A stretch of 47,494 bases of DNA from Bacteroidota bacterium. GTDB lineage: Bacteria; Bacteroidota; Bacteroidia; UKL13-3. A program made the translations under genes and the position numbers. The notes under the pieces were generated by a model that saw only the letters and a program-made list of their open reading frames with translations, was not told the origin of the DNA and made no database searches. The stretch is from the NCBI GenBank assembly GCA_947453415.1, contig CANGGG010000013.1:1-47494 (forward strand), given 5' to 3'. Shown in pieces: positions 1 through 7,278 of the stretch (within the stretch, counting starts at the first letter, position 1; each line of letters opens with the position of its first letter).

Positions 1-1
1 C

Positions 2-112
2 CTGAAAAATGAAATAATAGAATACATTACTTATTATAATAATGAAAGAATTAAACTAAATTTAAACGGAATGAGCCCGATAAATTATCGAGCTCATTAT
101 TATCAAAATTAA
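2..112 (+). CDS. IS3-family transposase (OrfB-type), C-terminal 36 residues only
   Basis: The open frame enters from the left edge and ends at a TAA at 110-112. The readable protein includes EIIEYITYYNNERIKLNL followed by GMSPINYR. This is the conserved end of the rve/DDE integrase domain of IS3-family transposases, where the YYNxxRIKxxL and GxSPxxYR signatures follow the catalytic glutamate. The catalytic DDE residues lie upstream of the window, so activity cannot be judged. In the family, OrfB is usually made as an OrfAB fusion by programmed frameshifting, which also cannot be seen here. Confidence 0.8.
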   Translation: MKNEIIEYITYYNNERIKLNLNGMSPINYRAHYYQN

Positions 113-120
113 TTATAAAT

Positions 121-146
121 TTGTCTAAACTTTTGGGTGCACTATA
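121..146 (+). repeat. Right terminal inverted repeat of the IS3-family element
   Basis: The stretch TGTCTAAACTTTTGGGTGCA lies 10 bases after the transposase stop. Its reverse complement, TGCACCCAAAAGTTTAGACA, has the look of IS150-group ends (GCACCC, then A-rich, then AGTT, then GACA). The exact outer end is uncertain by a few bases (141-146) because the partner repeat is outside the window. Confidence 0.65.
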
Positions 147-183
147 AAATTTCGAGGCTTTTTTGTTCAACATAAATAAATAT

Positions 184-1899
184 TTATCCTATAAAATGAA
201 CCATTTTGGTTTCACCTACCAATTCCACTTTGGTTAATCCATATGCAGCTAAAGCTTTCATGGCTTTGTCCCATTGCTTGCCACTTAAACCTGCTACCAA
301 TTGTTTTAAATCGGTTAAAGGCATGCTTACTGCTGGTTTTAAAACTGCTAATATTTGTTTTTCTTCCTCAGTAAGTTCTAATTGAATTTTCTCCGGACGC
401 ATTTGAGGAAAAAACAATACATCTTGAATTGAATGTTGATTGGTCATTAACATAGCCAATCGGTCTATCCCAATTCCAATTCCTGCAGTTGGTGGCATTC
501 CATATTCTAAAGCGCGTAAAAAATCATTGTCAATAAACATGGCTTCGTCATCGCCACGTTCCATTAATTTCACTTGCTCTTCAAAACGTTCACGTTGGTC
601 AATTGGATCATTTAATTCTGTATAAGCATTGGCTATTTCTTTGCCATTTACCATTAATTCAAAACGCTCTACTAAGCCTTCTTTGCTTCTGTGTTTTTTA
701 GTTAACGGACTTAACTCAACGGGGTAATCAATAATAAAAGTAGGTTGGTCAAAATTACCTTCGCATTTTGCGCCAAATATTTCATCAATTAATTTACCTT
801 TTCCCATGCTTTTATCAGTTTTGATATCCATTTGCTCACAAGCAGCCACTAAAGCATTTTCGTCCATATTGGTCACATCAAAACCGGTAAAATCTTTAAT
901 GGCATCGTAAATAGGAATACGTTTAAAAGGTGCTTTAAAATTCAACACTTTTTCACCCACTGTTACTTCAGTAGTTCCGTGCATTTCCATTGCAATTTTT
1001 TCTAATAATTGCTCAGTAAAATCCATCATCCAATTGTAATCTTTGTAAGCTACATAAAATTCCAATACGGTAAATTCAGGATTATGCGTTCTGTCCATTC
1101 CTTCGTTACGAAAATTTCTACTGAATTCATACACAAAATCAAAACCACCAACTATTAAACGTTTTAAATATAATTCATTGGCTATTCGTAAGTAAAATTG
1201 AGTATCTAAAGCGTTATGATGAGTAGTAAAAGGCTTTGCAGCTGCACCACCAGGAATGTTTTGCAACACTGGAGTATCTACTTCCAAAGCGCCATTGTTA
1301 TTTAAAAAATCTCGAATGGTTTTTATCATTACACTGCGTTTGATAAAAGTATCTTTTACATGTGGATTTACAATTAAATCGGCATAACGTTGGCGGTAAC
1401 GAAACTCAGGATCAGTAACTGCATCAAAGGTTTCACCATCTTTTTCTTTAACAATTGGAAGCGGCTTAATGGATTTACTTAACATTTGCAAAGTTTTGGC
1501 ATGTAAAGAAACTTCACCTGTTTTGGTAGTAAACATATAACCAGTTATGCCAATAATATCGCCTATATCCACTAATTTTTTAAATACGGTATCATATAAA
1601 GTTTTGTCTTCATCAGGGCAAATATCATCTCTACGCACATATACTTGTAATTTTCCTGCACTGTCTTGCAATAATACAAAACACGCTTTTCCCATATCGC
1701 GAACACTCATTACACGGCCAGCAAATGTAACGTGTTTCATTTCTTCACTTTCCAAATCTGCGCTATACTTTTCTGTTGCCTCAGTTGATAAATGAGAAAT
1801 AGGAAATAAAGCCGGTGGAAATGGATCAATGCCCAAAGCACGTATGTCCGCTAGTTTTTGTCTGCGTAATAATTCTTGTTCGCTGTGTTGAATAATCAT
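184..1899 (-). CDS. lysS: Lysine--tRNA ligase, class II, with C-terminal extension
   Basis: Charges tRNA-Lys with lysine in the cytoplasm. The 571-residue protein has an N-terminal OB fold for anticodon binding (residues about 55-150, including VTFAGRVMSVRDMGKACF). The class II catalytic core follows, with motif 2 at about 258-282 (SRNFRNEGMDRTHNPEF) and motif 3 at about 473-485 (GIGIGIDRLAMLM). A typical bacterial LysS ends near residue 505. This one continues for about 65 residues with a helical tail (LKPAVSMPLTDLKQLVAGL), an extension known from Bacteroidota LysRS. The ATG start at 1899 gives a family-like N-terminus (EQELLRRQKLADIRALGIDP). A minus-strand -7 element at 1988-1995 would give a leader of about 85 nt. 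An IS3-family end lies just downstream. Confidence 0.97.
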   Translation of the reverse strand: MIIQHSEQELLRRQKLADIRALGIDPFPPALFPISHLSTEATEKYSADLESEEMKHVTFAGRVMSVRDMGKACFVLLQDSAGKLQVYVRRDDICPDEDKTLYDTVFKKLVDIGDIIGITGYMFTTKTGEVSLHAKTLQMLSKSIKPLPIVKEKDGETFDAVTDPEFRYRQRYADLIVNPHVKDTFIKRSVMIKTIRDFLNNNGALEVDTPVLQNIPGGAAAKPFTTHHNALDTQFYLRIANELYLKRLIVGGFDFVYEFSRNFRNEGMDRTHNPEFTVLEFYVAYKDYNWMMDFTEQLLEKIAMEMHGTTEVTVGEKVLNFKAPFKRIPIYDAIKDFTGFDVTNMDENALVAACEQMDIKTDKSMGKGKLIDEIFGAKCEGNFDQPTFIIDYPVELSPLTKKHRSKEGLVERFELMVNGKEIANAYTELNDPIDQRERFEEQVKLMERGDDEAMFIDNDFLRALEYGMPPTAGIGIGIDRLAMLMTNQHSIQDVLFFPQMRPEKIQLELTEEEKQILAVLKPAVSMPLTDLKQLVAGLSGKQWDKAMKALAAYGLTKVELVGETKMVHFIG

Positions 1900-1987
1900 A
1901 AATAAATAATTGCTATTTTTAAAAGAGGGGGCGAAAATAACATTTCGAGCACTTAAAAGAAATAATTATTAATTATTTAAAGTTGAA

Positions 1988-1995
1988 CAAAATTA
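1988..1995 (-). promoter_or_regulatory. Candidate -7 promoter element (TAATTTTG) for lysS
   Basis: On the minus strand the sequence reads TAATTTTG, an exact match to the Bacteroidota TAnnTTTG -7 consensus. It lies about 90 bases upstream of the lysS ATG in the 300-base AT-rich gap between lysS and the divergent regulator gene. No convincing -33 TTTG partner was seen. Nothing else in this gap looks like a gene or a stable hairpin. Confidence 0.4.
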
Positions 1996-2199
1996 ATGAT
2001 AGCTTTTAATTATATGCTTTTTAAACAAAAAAGCTTTATACAATAACAATAGAATTTATTATTTGAAATGAAATTAAAAAATTAACAAGTAAAGTTTAAT
2101 ATATAATATTTGTATAAATATAATAAAATAACAATTTAAAATCAATTAAGCATTAATAAAAAAATAGTTAATTTGGAAATAAAAAAAATTGCCAAATTT

Positions 2200-3237
2200 A
2201 TGTACTTACATGCCGTCAATTATTTAGCTTTTTTATTGATTATTTTATCTTTTTTGTTAATCATAGATATAATAATAAACTTTAAAAAACCTACAGATCT
2301 AAAAATAATATTAATATTAATACCTGTTTTTCTTTTAATTAGAGGCTTTGGATATATTTACTTATTCCATTATGAATACAATCGATGGTTAATTGAAATG
2401 CCATTGTCAATAAATGCATCATTATCGCTTATTTTTATTTCATATTTATATTATAATAAATTTCATTGGTTTTATCTTTCTTTCTCAATACTTTTCGTTT
2501 TAGTTGGATTTGGTTTTCAAATACATTATTCATATAAACACATTGAAGCAAACATTCCTTTAATTAATGTTTCTAATGAATTAAAGGTAATTAAAGGTGT
2601 TTTTAGCATATCTGCTTTCTTTCTTTTTCTCCAACTTTTTTACAAAATAATATTATCATTCAAACCAAATAATAAATTCACAATTGATTTTAAAAAATGG
2701 TTAATACTATTATTTGCTGTTTTTATTATAAATTTTTCCGTGCTTTTTACATACCAAATATTAAAGGTTAAAGTAGAAGTAATGATAATAACAATAAATA
2801 TAATTATTGTAATATTATTGTATTATAGACCTCGGTTTTTTAATGTAATTAATTTAAAAATTGTAAATACTATTTCTTTTGAAAAGAAATTAATTTTATC
2901 AGTTTCAGATCAATTATTTAATGCAATTTTTTTTGCAGAACAATATTATTTAAATAATGAAGCAAATGTTGGCCAATTTTGTGATAAATTAAATATTAAT
3001 CCGGAAATTTTAAAGGATTACACAAATACCAATTACCAAATGACATTCATTGATTTAATCAATAAGAACAGGGTTGAGTATTTTGTAGATTTGATTAAAT
3101 CTGGAAAATATAATAATTATACCATTGAGGCGCTATCGCAATTAGCCGGATTTGGCTCAAGAATTCATTTATATAATAATTTCAAAAAATTTCATGGAGG
3201 AAAACCCTCTGACCTTATGAAGGTCATAAAGTCTTAA
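2200..3237 (+). CDS. Seven-helix membrane protein with C-terminal AraC-type HTH domain
   Basis: Likely a membrane-bound transcription regulator. From the ATG at 2200 the protein is 345 residues. About seven hydrophobic helices fill the first 240 residues (for example AFLLIILSFLLIIDIII, ILILIPVFLLI and INIIIVILLYY). The last 100 residues carry an AraC/XylS-type domain with INKNRVEYFVDLI, then YTIEALSQLAGFGSRIHLYN and FKKFHGGKPSDLMK, matching the two-HTH layout and the F-x-G-x-x-P end of that family. This architecture is frequent in Bacteroidota, but the ligand and targets are unknown. A TTG at 2173 would add nine residues (EIKKIAKF); ATG is preferred here without proof. Two small membrane-protein genes follow on the same strand and are plausible targets. 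Confidence 0.8.
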   Translation: MYLHAVNYLAFLLIILSFLLIIDIIINFKKPTDLKIILILIPVFLLIRGFGYIYLFHYEYNRWLIEMPLSINASLSLIFISYLYYNKFHWFYLSFSILFVLVGFGFQIHYSYKHIEANIPLINVSNELKVIKGVFSISAFFLFLQLFYKIILSFKPNNKFTIDFKKWLILLFAVFIINFSVLFTYQILKVKVEVMIITINIIIVILLYYRPRFFNVINLKIVNTISFEKKLILSVSDQLFNAIFFAEQYYLNNEANVGQFCDKLNINPEILKDYTNTNYQMTFIDLINKNRVEYFVDLIKSGKYNNYTIEALSQLAGFGSRIHLYNNFKKFHGGKPSDLMKVIKS

Positions 3238-3406
3238 TTGCCTTTGCTGTATAAAAATATATTATCAAAAAAAAATGTTAAAAAAATAATTAACAAGGTA
3301 ATTGAGCATTAAAACATGCTTTATTTTTAAGTTCATTTTGATTTTTGTTAGTTTGTATTGTAAGATAAGTCACAATGTTGATTTATTTTAAAAAATCAAA
3401 CACCAT

Positions 3407-3715
3407 ATGAAAATTCTATTATCTATTATTTTAGTTTTTACAATTGCTATATTTTTAGTTTCATTTAAATTACCGGAAATTCAGGTTATTAAATTATATT
3501 CAACACCATCAGTTAAAGTAATAGCAGATGATCCCAAAATCAATAAGTCAATAATAAAAGAAATTAAAATAAATGAATATCAAAAAGTAGCAACTACAAA
3601 TTTGGGAGTGGAAGCTTATCAACTTTTATCAAAACTACAATTAGTATTGATAAATATTTTTACATTGGTATTGATTTTTATGGTTTTTTTAGTAAAAGTA
3701 AAATATTTTGATTAA
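3407..3715 (+). CDS. Small two-helix membrane protein, unknown function
   Basis: This 102-residue protein is not recognised. It has an N-terminal hydrophobic helix (residues about 2-22, LLSIILVFTIAIFLVSF) and a second helix near the C-terminus (about 78-97, LVLINIFTLVLIFMVFLV). The roughly 55-residue soluble loop between them is rich in K, I and N and contains no cysteines. If the first helix is not cleaved, the loop would face the periplasm in a hairpin topology. The stop codon lies three bases before the next ATG, so it is almost certainly co-transcribed with the zinc-ribbon protein at 3719. The start at ATG 3407 is the only good one. It follows the membrane AraC regulator by 169 bases. Confidence 0.6.
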   Translation: MKILLSIILVFTIAIFLVSFKLPEIQVIKLYSTPSVKVIADDPKINKSIIKEIKINEYQKVATTNLGVEAYQLLSKLQLVLINIFTLVLIFMVFLVKVKYFD

Positions 3716-3718
3716 GGA

Positions 3719-3955
3719 ATGTTAGATAAAATTTTATTAATCTTAGGTTATACAATTATATTAATAATCTTTTTTTTAGTTATTTTTTTAATAATAAAAA
3801 CGTTTACTAAAAAAGAAGCTTGTCCATATTGTAAAAACACAAACGATTTGGAACGTGTAAAAAAAAATCAAATAGTAAATTTCATCCCATTTACTAATGT
3901 AATTCGTCTCTTATGCTATAAGTGTCATCGCAGTCATTACAGAATAATAAAATAG
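3719..3955 (+). CDS. Small membrane-anchored zinc-ribbon-like protein
   Basis: A 78-residue protein not assigned to a named family. Residues about 4-27 form one hydrophobic helix (ILLILGYTIILIIFFLVIF). The rest is a basic cytoplasmic or periplasmic tail with two cysteine pairs, CPYC near residue 35 and CYKC near residue 67, each preceded or followed by basic residues (KKEACPYCKN, LLCYKCHRSHYR). Two CxxC knuckles separated by about 30 residues are the pattern of a zinc ribbon. The start ATG follows AAGGA and lies three bases after the previous stop, indicating an operon with the gene at 3407. The function is unknown; metal binding is inferred from cysteine spacing only. Confidence 0.65.
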   Translation: MLDKILLILGYTIILIIFFLVIFLIIKTFTKKEACPYCKNTNDLERVKKNQIVNFIPFTNVIRLLCYKCHRSHYRIIK

Positions 3956-4098
3956 CTTAAAAATTAACACCCTCTACCTTTACAGGTATCTTCACTTATA
4001 ATTAATAAATCATGCATAAATTCAGACACCATGTCAGTGTTTTAACTTGGTAACTTATTTGTATATTGCAGCGTATAATTTATAAATAAAAAAACAAA

Positions 4099-4686
4099 AT
4101 GAAAAAAGGAAACATTATTTTATTAAGCATACTTGCTGTATTGGTTTTATTGGTATTTAACGCTTGTGGAAGCTATAATAATATTGTAAAGAGTAAAAAT
4201 GAAGTTGAGAACGCTTGGGCAAATGTTCAATCAAAATATCAAAGAAGAATAGACTTAATTCCAAATTTAGTTGCCTCAGTTAAAGGATCTGCAAATTTTG
4301 AAAAAGAAACATTAACAGAAATTACAGAAATGAGATCAAAAGTAGGTCAAGCAAAAGTAAATTGGGATGATAAAAATGCAACTCAAGAAACTAAGATGAA
4401 GGCTGCAAATGAGATGGAAAGTTCATTAAGTAGGTTATTAGTTATTTCTGAAAACTATCCTCAATTAAAGTCAACTCAAGGTTTTTCTGATTTGATGGGG
4501 CAATTAGAAGGAACAGAGAATAGAATTTCAGTGGAGCGTGATAATTTCAATAAAGCTGTAAAAGATTATAACAATATTATTGAAACATTTCCTGGAAATA
4601 TCTATTCTGGTATTTTTAACTTTACTCGTAAATCAATGTTTGAAGCCGATGCTGCTGCTGCAAAAGCACCTGAAGTAAAGTTTTAA
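4099..4686 (+). CDS. lemA: LemA family lipoprotein
   Basis: A 195-residue LemA-family protein. The N-terminus is a lipoprotein signal: a hydrophobic run followed by the lipobox LVFNAC, with the lipidated cysteine at residue 23. The mature part is the long helical LemA fold, seen in NEVENAWANVQSKYQRR and RIDLIPNLVASVKG (residues about 35-64), which are the most conserved family segments, and in NYPQLKSTQGFSDLM further on. The C-terminal part around FPGNIYSGIFNF also fits. The family's biochemical role is not firmly known. In Bacteroidota it recurs next to TPM-domain genes exactly as here, suggesting a shared envelope function. Confidence 0.93.
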   Translation: MKKGNIILLSILAVLVLLVFNACGSYNNIVKSKNEVENAWANVQSKYQRRIDLIPNLVASVKGSANFEKETLTEITEMRSKVGQAKVNWDDKNATQETKMKAANEMESSLSRLLVISENYPQLKSTQGFSDLMGQLEGTENRISVERDNFNKAVKDYNNIIETFPGNIYSGIFNFTRKSMFEADAAAAKAPEVKF

Positions 4687-4710
4687 ATAGAACTATTTCT
4701 TAACCAGTAC

Positions 4711-4766
4711 CTGTCAGTTCGAGCGAAGTCGAGAACAGTTAAACCGTTCTCAACTTCGCTCGAACT
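4711..4766. repeat. REP-like palindrome (long hairpin) between lemA and the TPM gene
   Basis: Two 20-base arms, 4717-4736 (GTTCGAGCGAAGTCGAGAAC) and 4746-4765, are inverted copies with one mismatch, separated by a 9-base loop. The sequence is much richer in G+C than its surroundings. It resembles the CTGTCAGTTCGAGC-type palindromes that are dispersed through many Bacteroidota genomes. It lies between two co-directional genes of one putative operon, so it could also act as a transcript-stabilising or attenuating hairpin. No T-run follows, so it is not a standard terminator. Confidence 0.8.
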
Positions 4767-4800
4767 TACATTGTATTCAAATTTACCAAAACAAACAAGC

Positions 4801-5247
4801 ATGTCGGAATTATTTTTTAGTAAAGAACAGCAAGATAAAATTGTATCTGCCATTCAAGAAGCTGAGTTAAATACCTCGGGCGAAATCCGGGTGCATTTAG
4901 AACCAAATTGTACCATTGACGCGGTAGAAAGAGCGAAGCAAGTTTTTGAAGAGCTTAAAATGCACGAAACCGAGCTAAAAAATGGAGTGCTTTTTTACCT
5001 AGCATATTCAGATAAAAAGTTTGCCATTATTGGTGATAGCGGTATTCATAATCTAGTAAGTGATTCTTTTTGGAATGAAGAAAAAGAGTTAATGAAAAAT
5101 CATTTTATACAAAAACAATTTACCGAGGGTTTGTGTATTGCTATTGCAAAAGCAGGACAAAAATTAAAAGAACATTTTCCTTATCAAACCAATGATACCA
5201 ATGAATTAAGCAATGAAATTTCGTTTGGAGGTAATAATGAAGTATAA
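4801..5247 (+). CDS. TPM-domain protein without signal peptide
   Basis: A 148-residue protein of the TPM (TLP18.3/Psb32/MOLO-1) family. The domain spans nearly the whole protein: the beta strand and turn SGEIRVHLEP near residue 28, the VLFYLAYSDKKFAIIGDSGI segment at about 65-85, and a helix near GLCIAIAKAGQKLKEHFP. There is no export signal or membrane helix, so it is probably cytoplasmic or peripheral. The ATG at 4801 is chosen; an in-frame TTG at 4771 would start right beside the palindrome and add ten residues unlike the family. The gene overlaps the next TPM gene by 11 bases and follows lemA, the usual trio in this phylum. Confidence 0.85.
   Translation: MSELFFSKEQQDKIVSAIQEAELNTSGEIRVHLEPNCTIDAVERAKQVFEELKMHETELKNGVLFYLAYSDKKFAIIGDSGIHNLVSDSFWNEEKELMKNHFIQKQFTEGLCIAIAKAGQKLKEHFPYQTNDTNELSNEISFGGNNEV
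5227..5231 (+). promoter_or_regulatory. Shine-Dalgarno site GGAGG deciding the start of the second TPM gene
   Basis: GGAGG lies five bases before the ATG at 5237. Such strong sites are rare in this window, where most starts have only A-rich leaders. It lies inside the end of the upstream gene, as expected for translation of an overlapping partner, and it argues against an upstream in-frame ATG at 5213. Confidence 0.6.
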
Positions 5248-5992
5248 ATTATCACTTATTTTTAGTTTATGCTTTTTGGCAATTAATTTATTTGCCAAAG
5301 AAATTCCTCCAGTACCCAATCCACCAATTTTTGTAAACGATTATGCCAATGCAATGCAAGCGCAAGAACGCGCTGCATTGGAACAAAAACTGTATGATTA
5401 TTTTAAACAAACTTCTACTCAAATTGTCATTGTAATTGATCAATCGTTGGAAGGTGATGATGCTTTTGGATACTCGCAAAAACTAGCACAAAGCTGGGGA
5501 ATAGGTGAAAAAGAAAAAAAAAATGGTTTACTTATTTATGTGGCTTTGGCCGAACGGAAAATGAGAATTCAAGTGGGTTATGGACTAGAAGGCGCCATGA
5601 CAGACGCAATTTCTAAACGCATTATTGACGGAATTTTAAAACCAAATTTTAAAGAACAAAATTATTATAATGGTTTCAATGAAGCTACCGATGCAATTAT
5701 TAAAACCCTAGCAGGCGAAGGATTTACGAATGATAGAAAGGCAAAATCAAAAGGATTTCCTTGGGGTTTAATTGTGGTAGTAGTTATAGTATTAATTAGT
5801 GTGTTTTCAAAAGGTGGCAGAGGCGGACGAAGAGGTGGTGGAGGTGGTGGAATAGCCGAAGCTTTACTTTGGGGAACGTTGGCAAGTGGAGGTTTCTCTG
5901 GCAGAGGAAGTTCAGGTGGTGGCGGTGACAGTGGTTTTGGTGGCTTTGGTGGTGGTAGTTTTGGTGGCGGAGGAGCTGGAGGAGATTGGTAA
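5237..5992 (+). CDS. Exported TPM-domain protein with glycine-rich tail (YgcG-like)
   Basis: A 251-residue envelope protein. A Sec signal peptide covers about residues 1-20 (LSLIFSLCFLAINLFA). The TPM domain follows (about 28-155), with VNDYANAMQAQERAALEQ at its start, TQIVIVIDQSLEGDDAFGYS, the LAQSWGIGEKEKKNGLLIYV core, and MRIQVGYGLEGAMTDAIS. A membrane helix (about 174-190, GLIVVVVIVLISVF) is then followed by an almost pure Gly/Ser tail ending FGGGGAGGDW, a hallmark of this subfamily. The start at 5237 follows a strong GGAGG and overlaps the preceding TPM gene by 11 bases, so the two are probably translationally coupled. Confidence 0.9.
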   Translation: MKYKLSLIFSLCFLAINLFAKEIPPVPNPPIFVNDYANAMQAQERAALEQKLYDYFKQTSTQIVIVIDQSLEGDDAFGYSQKLAQSWGIGEKEKKNGLLIYVALAERKMRIQVGYGLEGAMTDAISKRIIDGILKPNFKEQNYYNGFNEATDAIIKTLAGEGFTNDRKAKSKGFPWGLIVVVVIVLISVFSKGGRGGRRGGGGGGIAEALLWGTLASGGFSGRGSSGGGGDSGFGGFGGGSFGGGGAGGDW

Positions 5993-6019
5993 ATATTTCA
6001 TTAACATAAAATTTAATTC

Positions 6020-6469
6020 ATGAATATAACCAAATCCAAATGGTTAAAAAACTTCATTATTAGGTATAATAATATTGAAAAGTAGAGCAGATTTTTTATA
6101 AAAGTAGGTTTTGTTTGGACAGCAGTTGTTTTATTTTTATTTGTTCCAAATACTTTAATTGATGTTTATGTTAGTGAAAATGGTAATTTGGTAAATGCTA
6201 CAATTACAGAAATGCCAAATTGCTGTGACTGTAAATACATGTACGCCAGCTTCGAAATAAATAACAAAGAATTTATAAAAAGGGTGTGGCGTTCATTTTG
6301 CAGCGATTATAAATCAGGAGAAAATATTCCTTTTTACTATCTTGAATACTTTCCCAATAATGCAATTTTCAAAATTCATAAGGGGGATGAATTAAAATCA
6401 CAATTCATTTCATCAATCTTACTTTTATTGTTTGGAGTTTTTATAATTATATATTCTTTTAAAAATTAA
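6020..6469 (+). pseudogene. Small two-helix membrane protein gene interrupted by an in-frame TAG
   Basis: Starting at ATG 6020 the frame encodes 21 residues (MNITKSKWLKNF and onward), then a TAG at 6083-6085. The same frame then stays open to the TAA at 6467-6469. The part after the TAG looks coding at once: a membrane helix (VGFVWTAVVLFLFVPN), then VSENGNLVNATITEMPNCCDC, a beta-rich middle, and a C-terminal helix (ISSILLLLFGVFIIIYSF). Only a TTG at 6188 could restart translation, and that would drop the first helix. The layout of two helices around a VxATI-type domain is reminiscent of DUF3592 proteins, though weakly. The stop overlaps the next ATG by one base (TAATG), so the gene belongs to the same operon. 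Confidence 0.55.
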
Positions 6470-7233
6470 TGATACACTATAATTCAGCTTTATTAGAAAT
6501 ACAAGGAATTTTTAGTAAATTAAGTTTGAGCGAAAAGCCTTCTGGAATTAATAACTTACAGCAATATGTAGGAACTAAATACCATTTTTATGCTTTAAAA
6601 AATCCAACTGTTCAGGCTGTTTTTAAAAAGGGATTTTCATTTAGTCAGGAACCAATGTCTGTTCAAATGGATTTTTATACCCAACTTTGGAATGAAAGTA
6701 ATTGCTATGAAATGATGAATTTAAGCTTAATGTATTTGGCCATTTATTGTAAAAAGCATAAAGATTTTGACGCATTTTTATTAGCAAAAAGTTTTTTATT
6801 TAAAATAGATAATTGGGCGCATAGCGATTTTTTATCAAGCATTATTGGACGGCACATGATTTATGCCGAAGCCAATATTTACAAGGATTTATATGCTTTA
6901 AATAATGCTGAAAATTTATGGGAAAGGCGAGCTGCTTTGGTTCCATTATTATATCATTTGAAAAGTAAAAAATCAACTTTAACAGAAAAACATTTTTTTG
7001 ATTCCATTAATCCTAGAATTTTGGATGAGGGATACTATGTTCAAAAAGCAGTGGGTTGGTTATTGAGAGAATTTGGCGAAAAATTTCCAAATGAATTATT
7101 GTCGTTTTTATATACTAACGCTTATCAAATGAGTAGCATGGCATTTGCAACTGCCACCGAAAAAATTACTTTAACTGATAAAGAACAATTGAAGTTAATT
7201 AGAAAAGAATTTAAAAAACTTAAAAAAGTATAA
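6469..7233 (+). CDS. DNA alkylation repair protein (AlkD-like, HEAT-type repeats)
   Basis: A 254-residue, all-helical protein of the AlkD/DNA_alkylation family, which flips or exposes damaged bases and removes N3- and N7-alkylpurines. Recognisable segments are KIDNWAHSDFLSS (about 112-124), NLWERRAALVPLLYHL (149-164) and YYVQKAVGWLLREFGEKFP (189-207), which match the helical repeats lining the DNA groove of the family. The protein is slightly longer than typical AlkD. The start codon overlaps the stop of the preceding gene (TAATG), suggesting coupled translation. A predicted 3'-5' exonuclease follows 45 bases later, so the two may form a small repair unit. Confidence 0.85.
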   Translation: MIHYNSALLEIQGIFSKLSLSEKPSGINNLQQYVGTKYHFYALKNPTVQAVFKKGFSFSQEPMSVQMDFYTQLWNESNCYEMMNLSLMYLAIYCKKHKDFDAFLLAKSFLFKIDNWAHSDFLSSIIGRHMIYAEANIYKDLYALNNAENLWERRAALVPLLYHLKSKKSTLTEKHFFDSINPRILDEGYYVQKAVGWLLREFGEKFPNELLSFLYTNAYQMSSMAFATATEKITLTDKEQLKLIRKEFKKLKKV

Positions 7234-7278
7234 AAATTCAAATCAGATTTTATATTTTCGTTTAATAAATTTACTTCT

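Larger units (their letters stand above)
1..146 (+). mobile_element. Right end of an IS3-family (IS150-like) insertion sequence, cut by the window edge
   Basis: The first 146 bases hold the tail of an insertion sequence whose body lies outside the window. Two things show this: the C-terminal end of an IS3-type transposase in one frame, and a terminal inverted repeat just after its stop codon. Read on the minus strand, the repeat begins TAGTGCACCCAAAAG, which resembles the TGTACTGCACCC ends of the IS150 group. The element ends about 40 bases past the lysS stop codon, so it sits in the intergenic space downstream of lysS without breaking it. Target-site duplication cannot be checked because the left end is absent. 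Confidence 0.75.

Noticed and set aside
4771-4800. TTG start for the first TPM gene
   Set aside because: The added ten residues begin at the edge of the palindrome and do not resemble the family; the ATG at 4801 is better.
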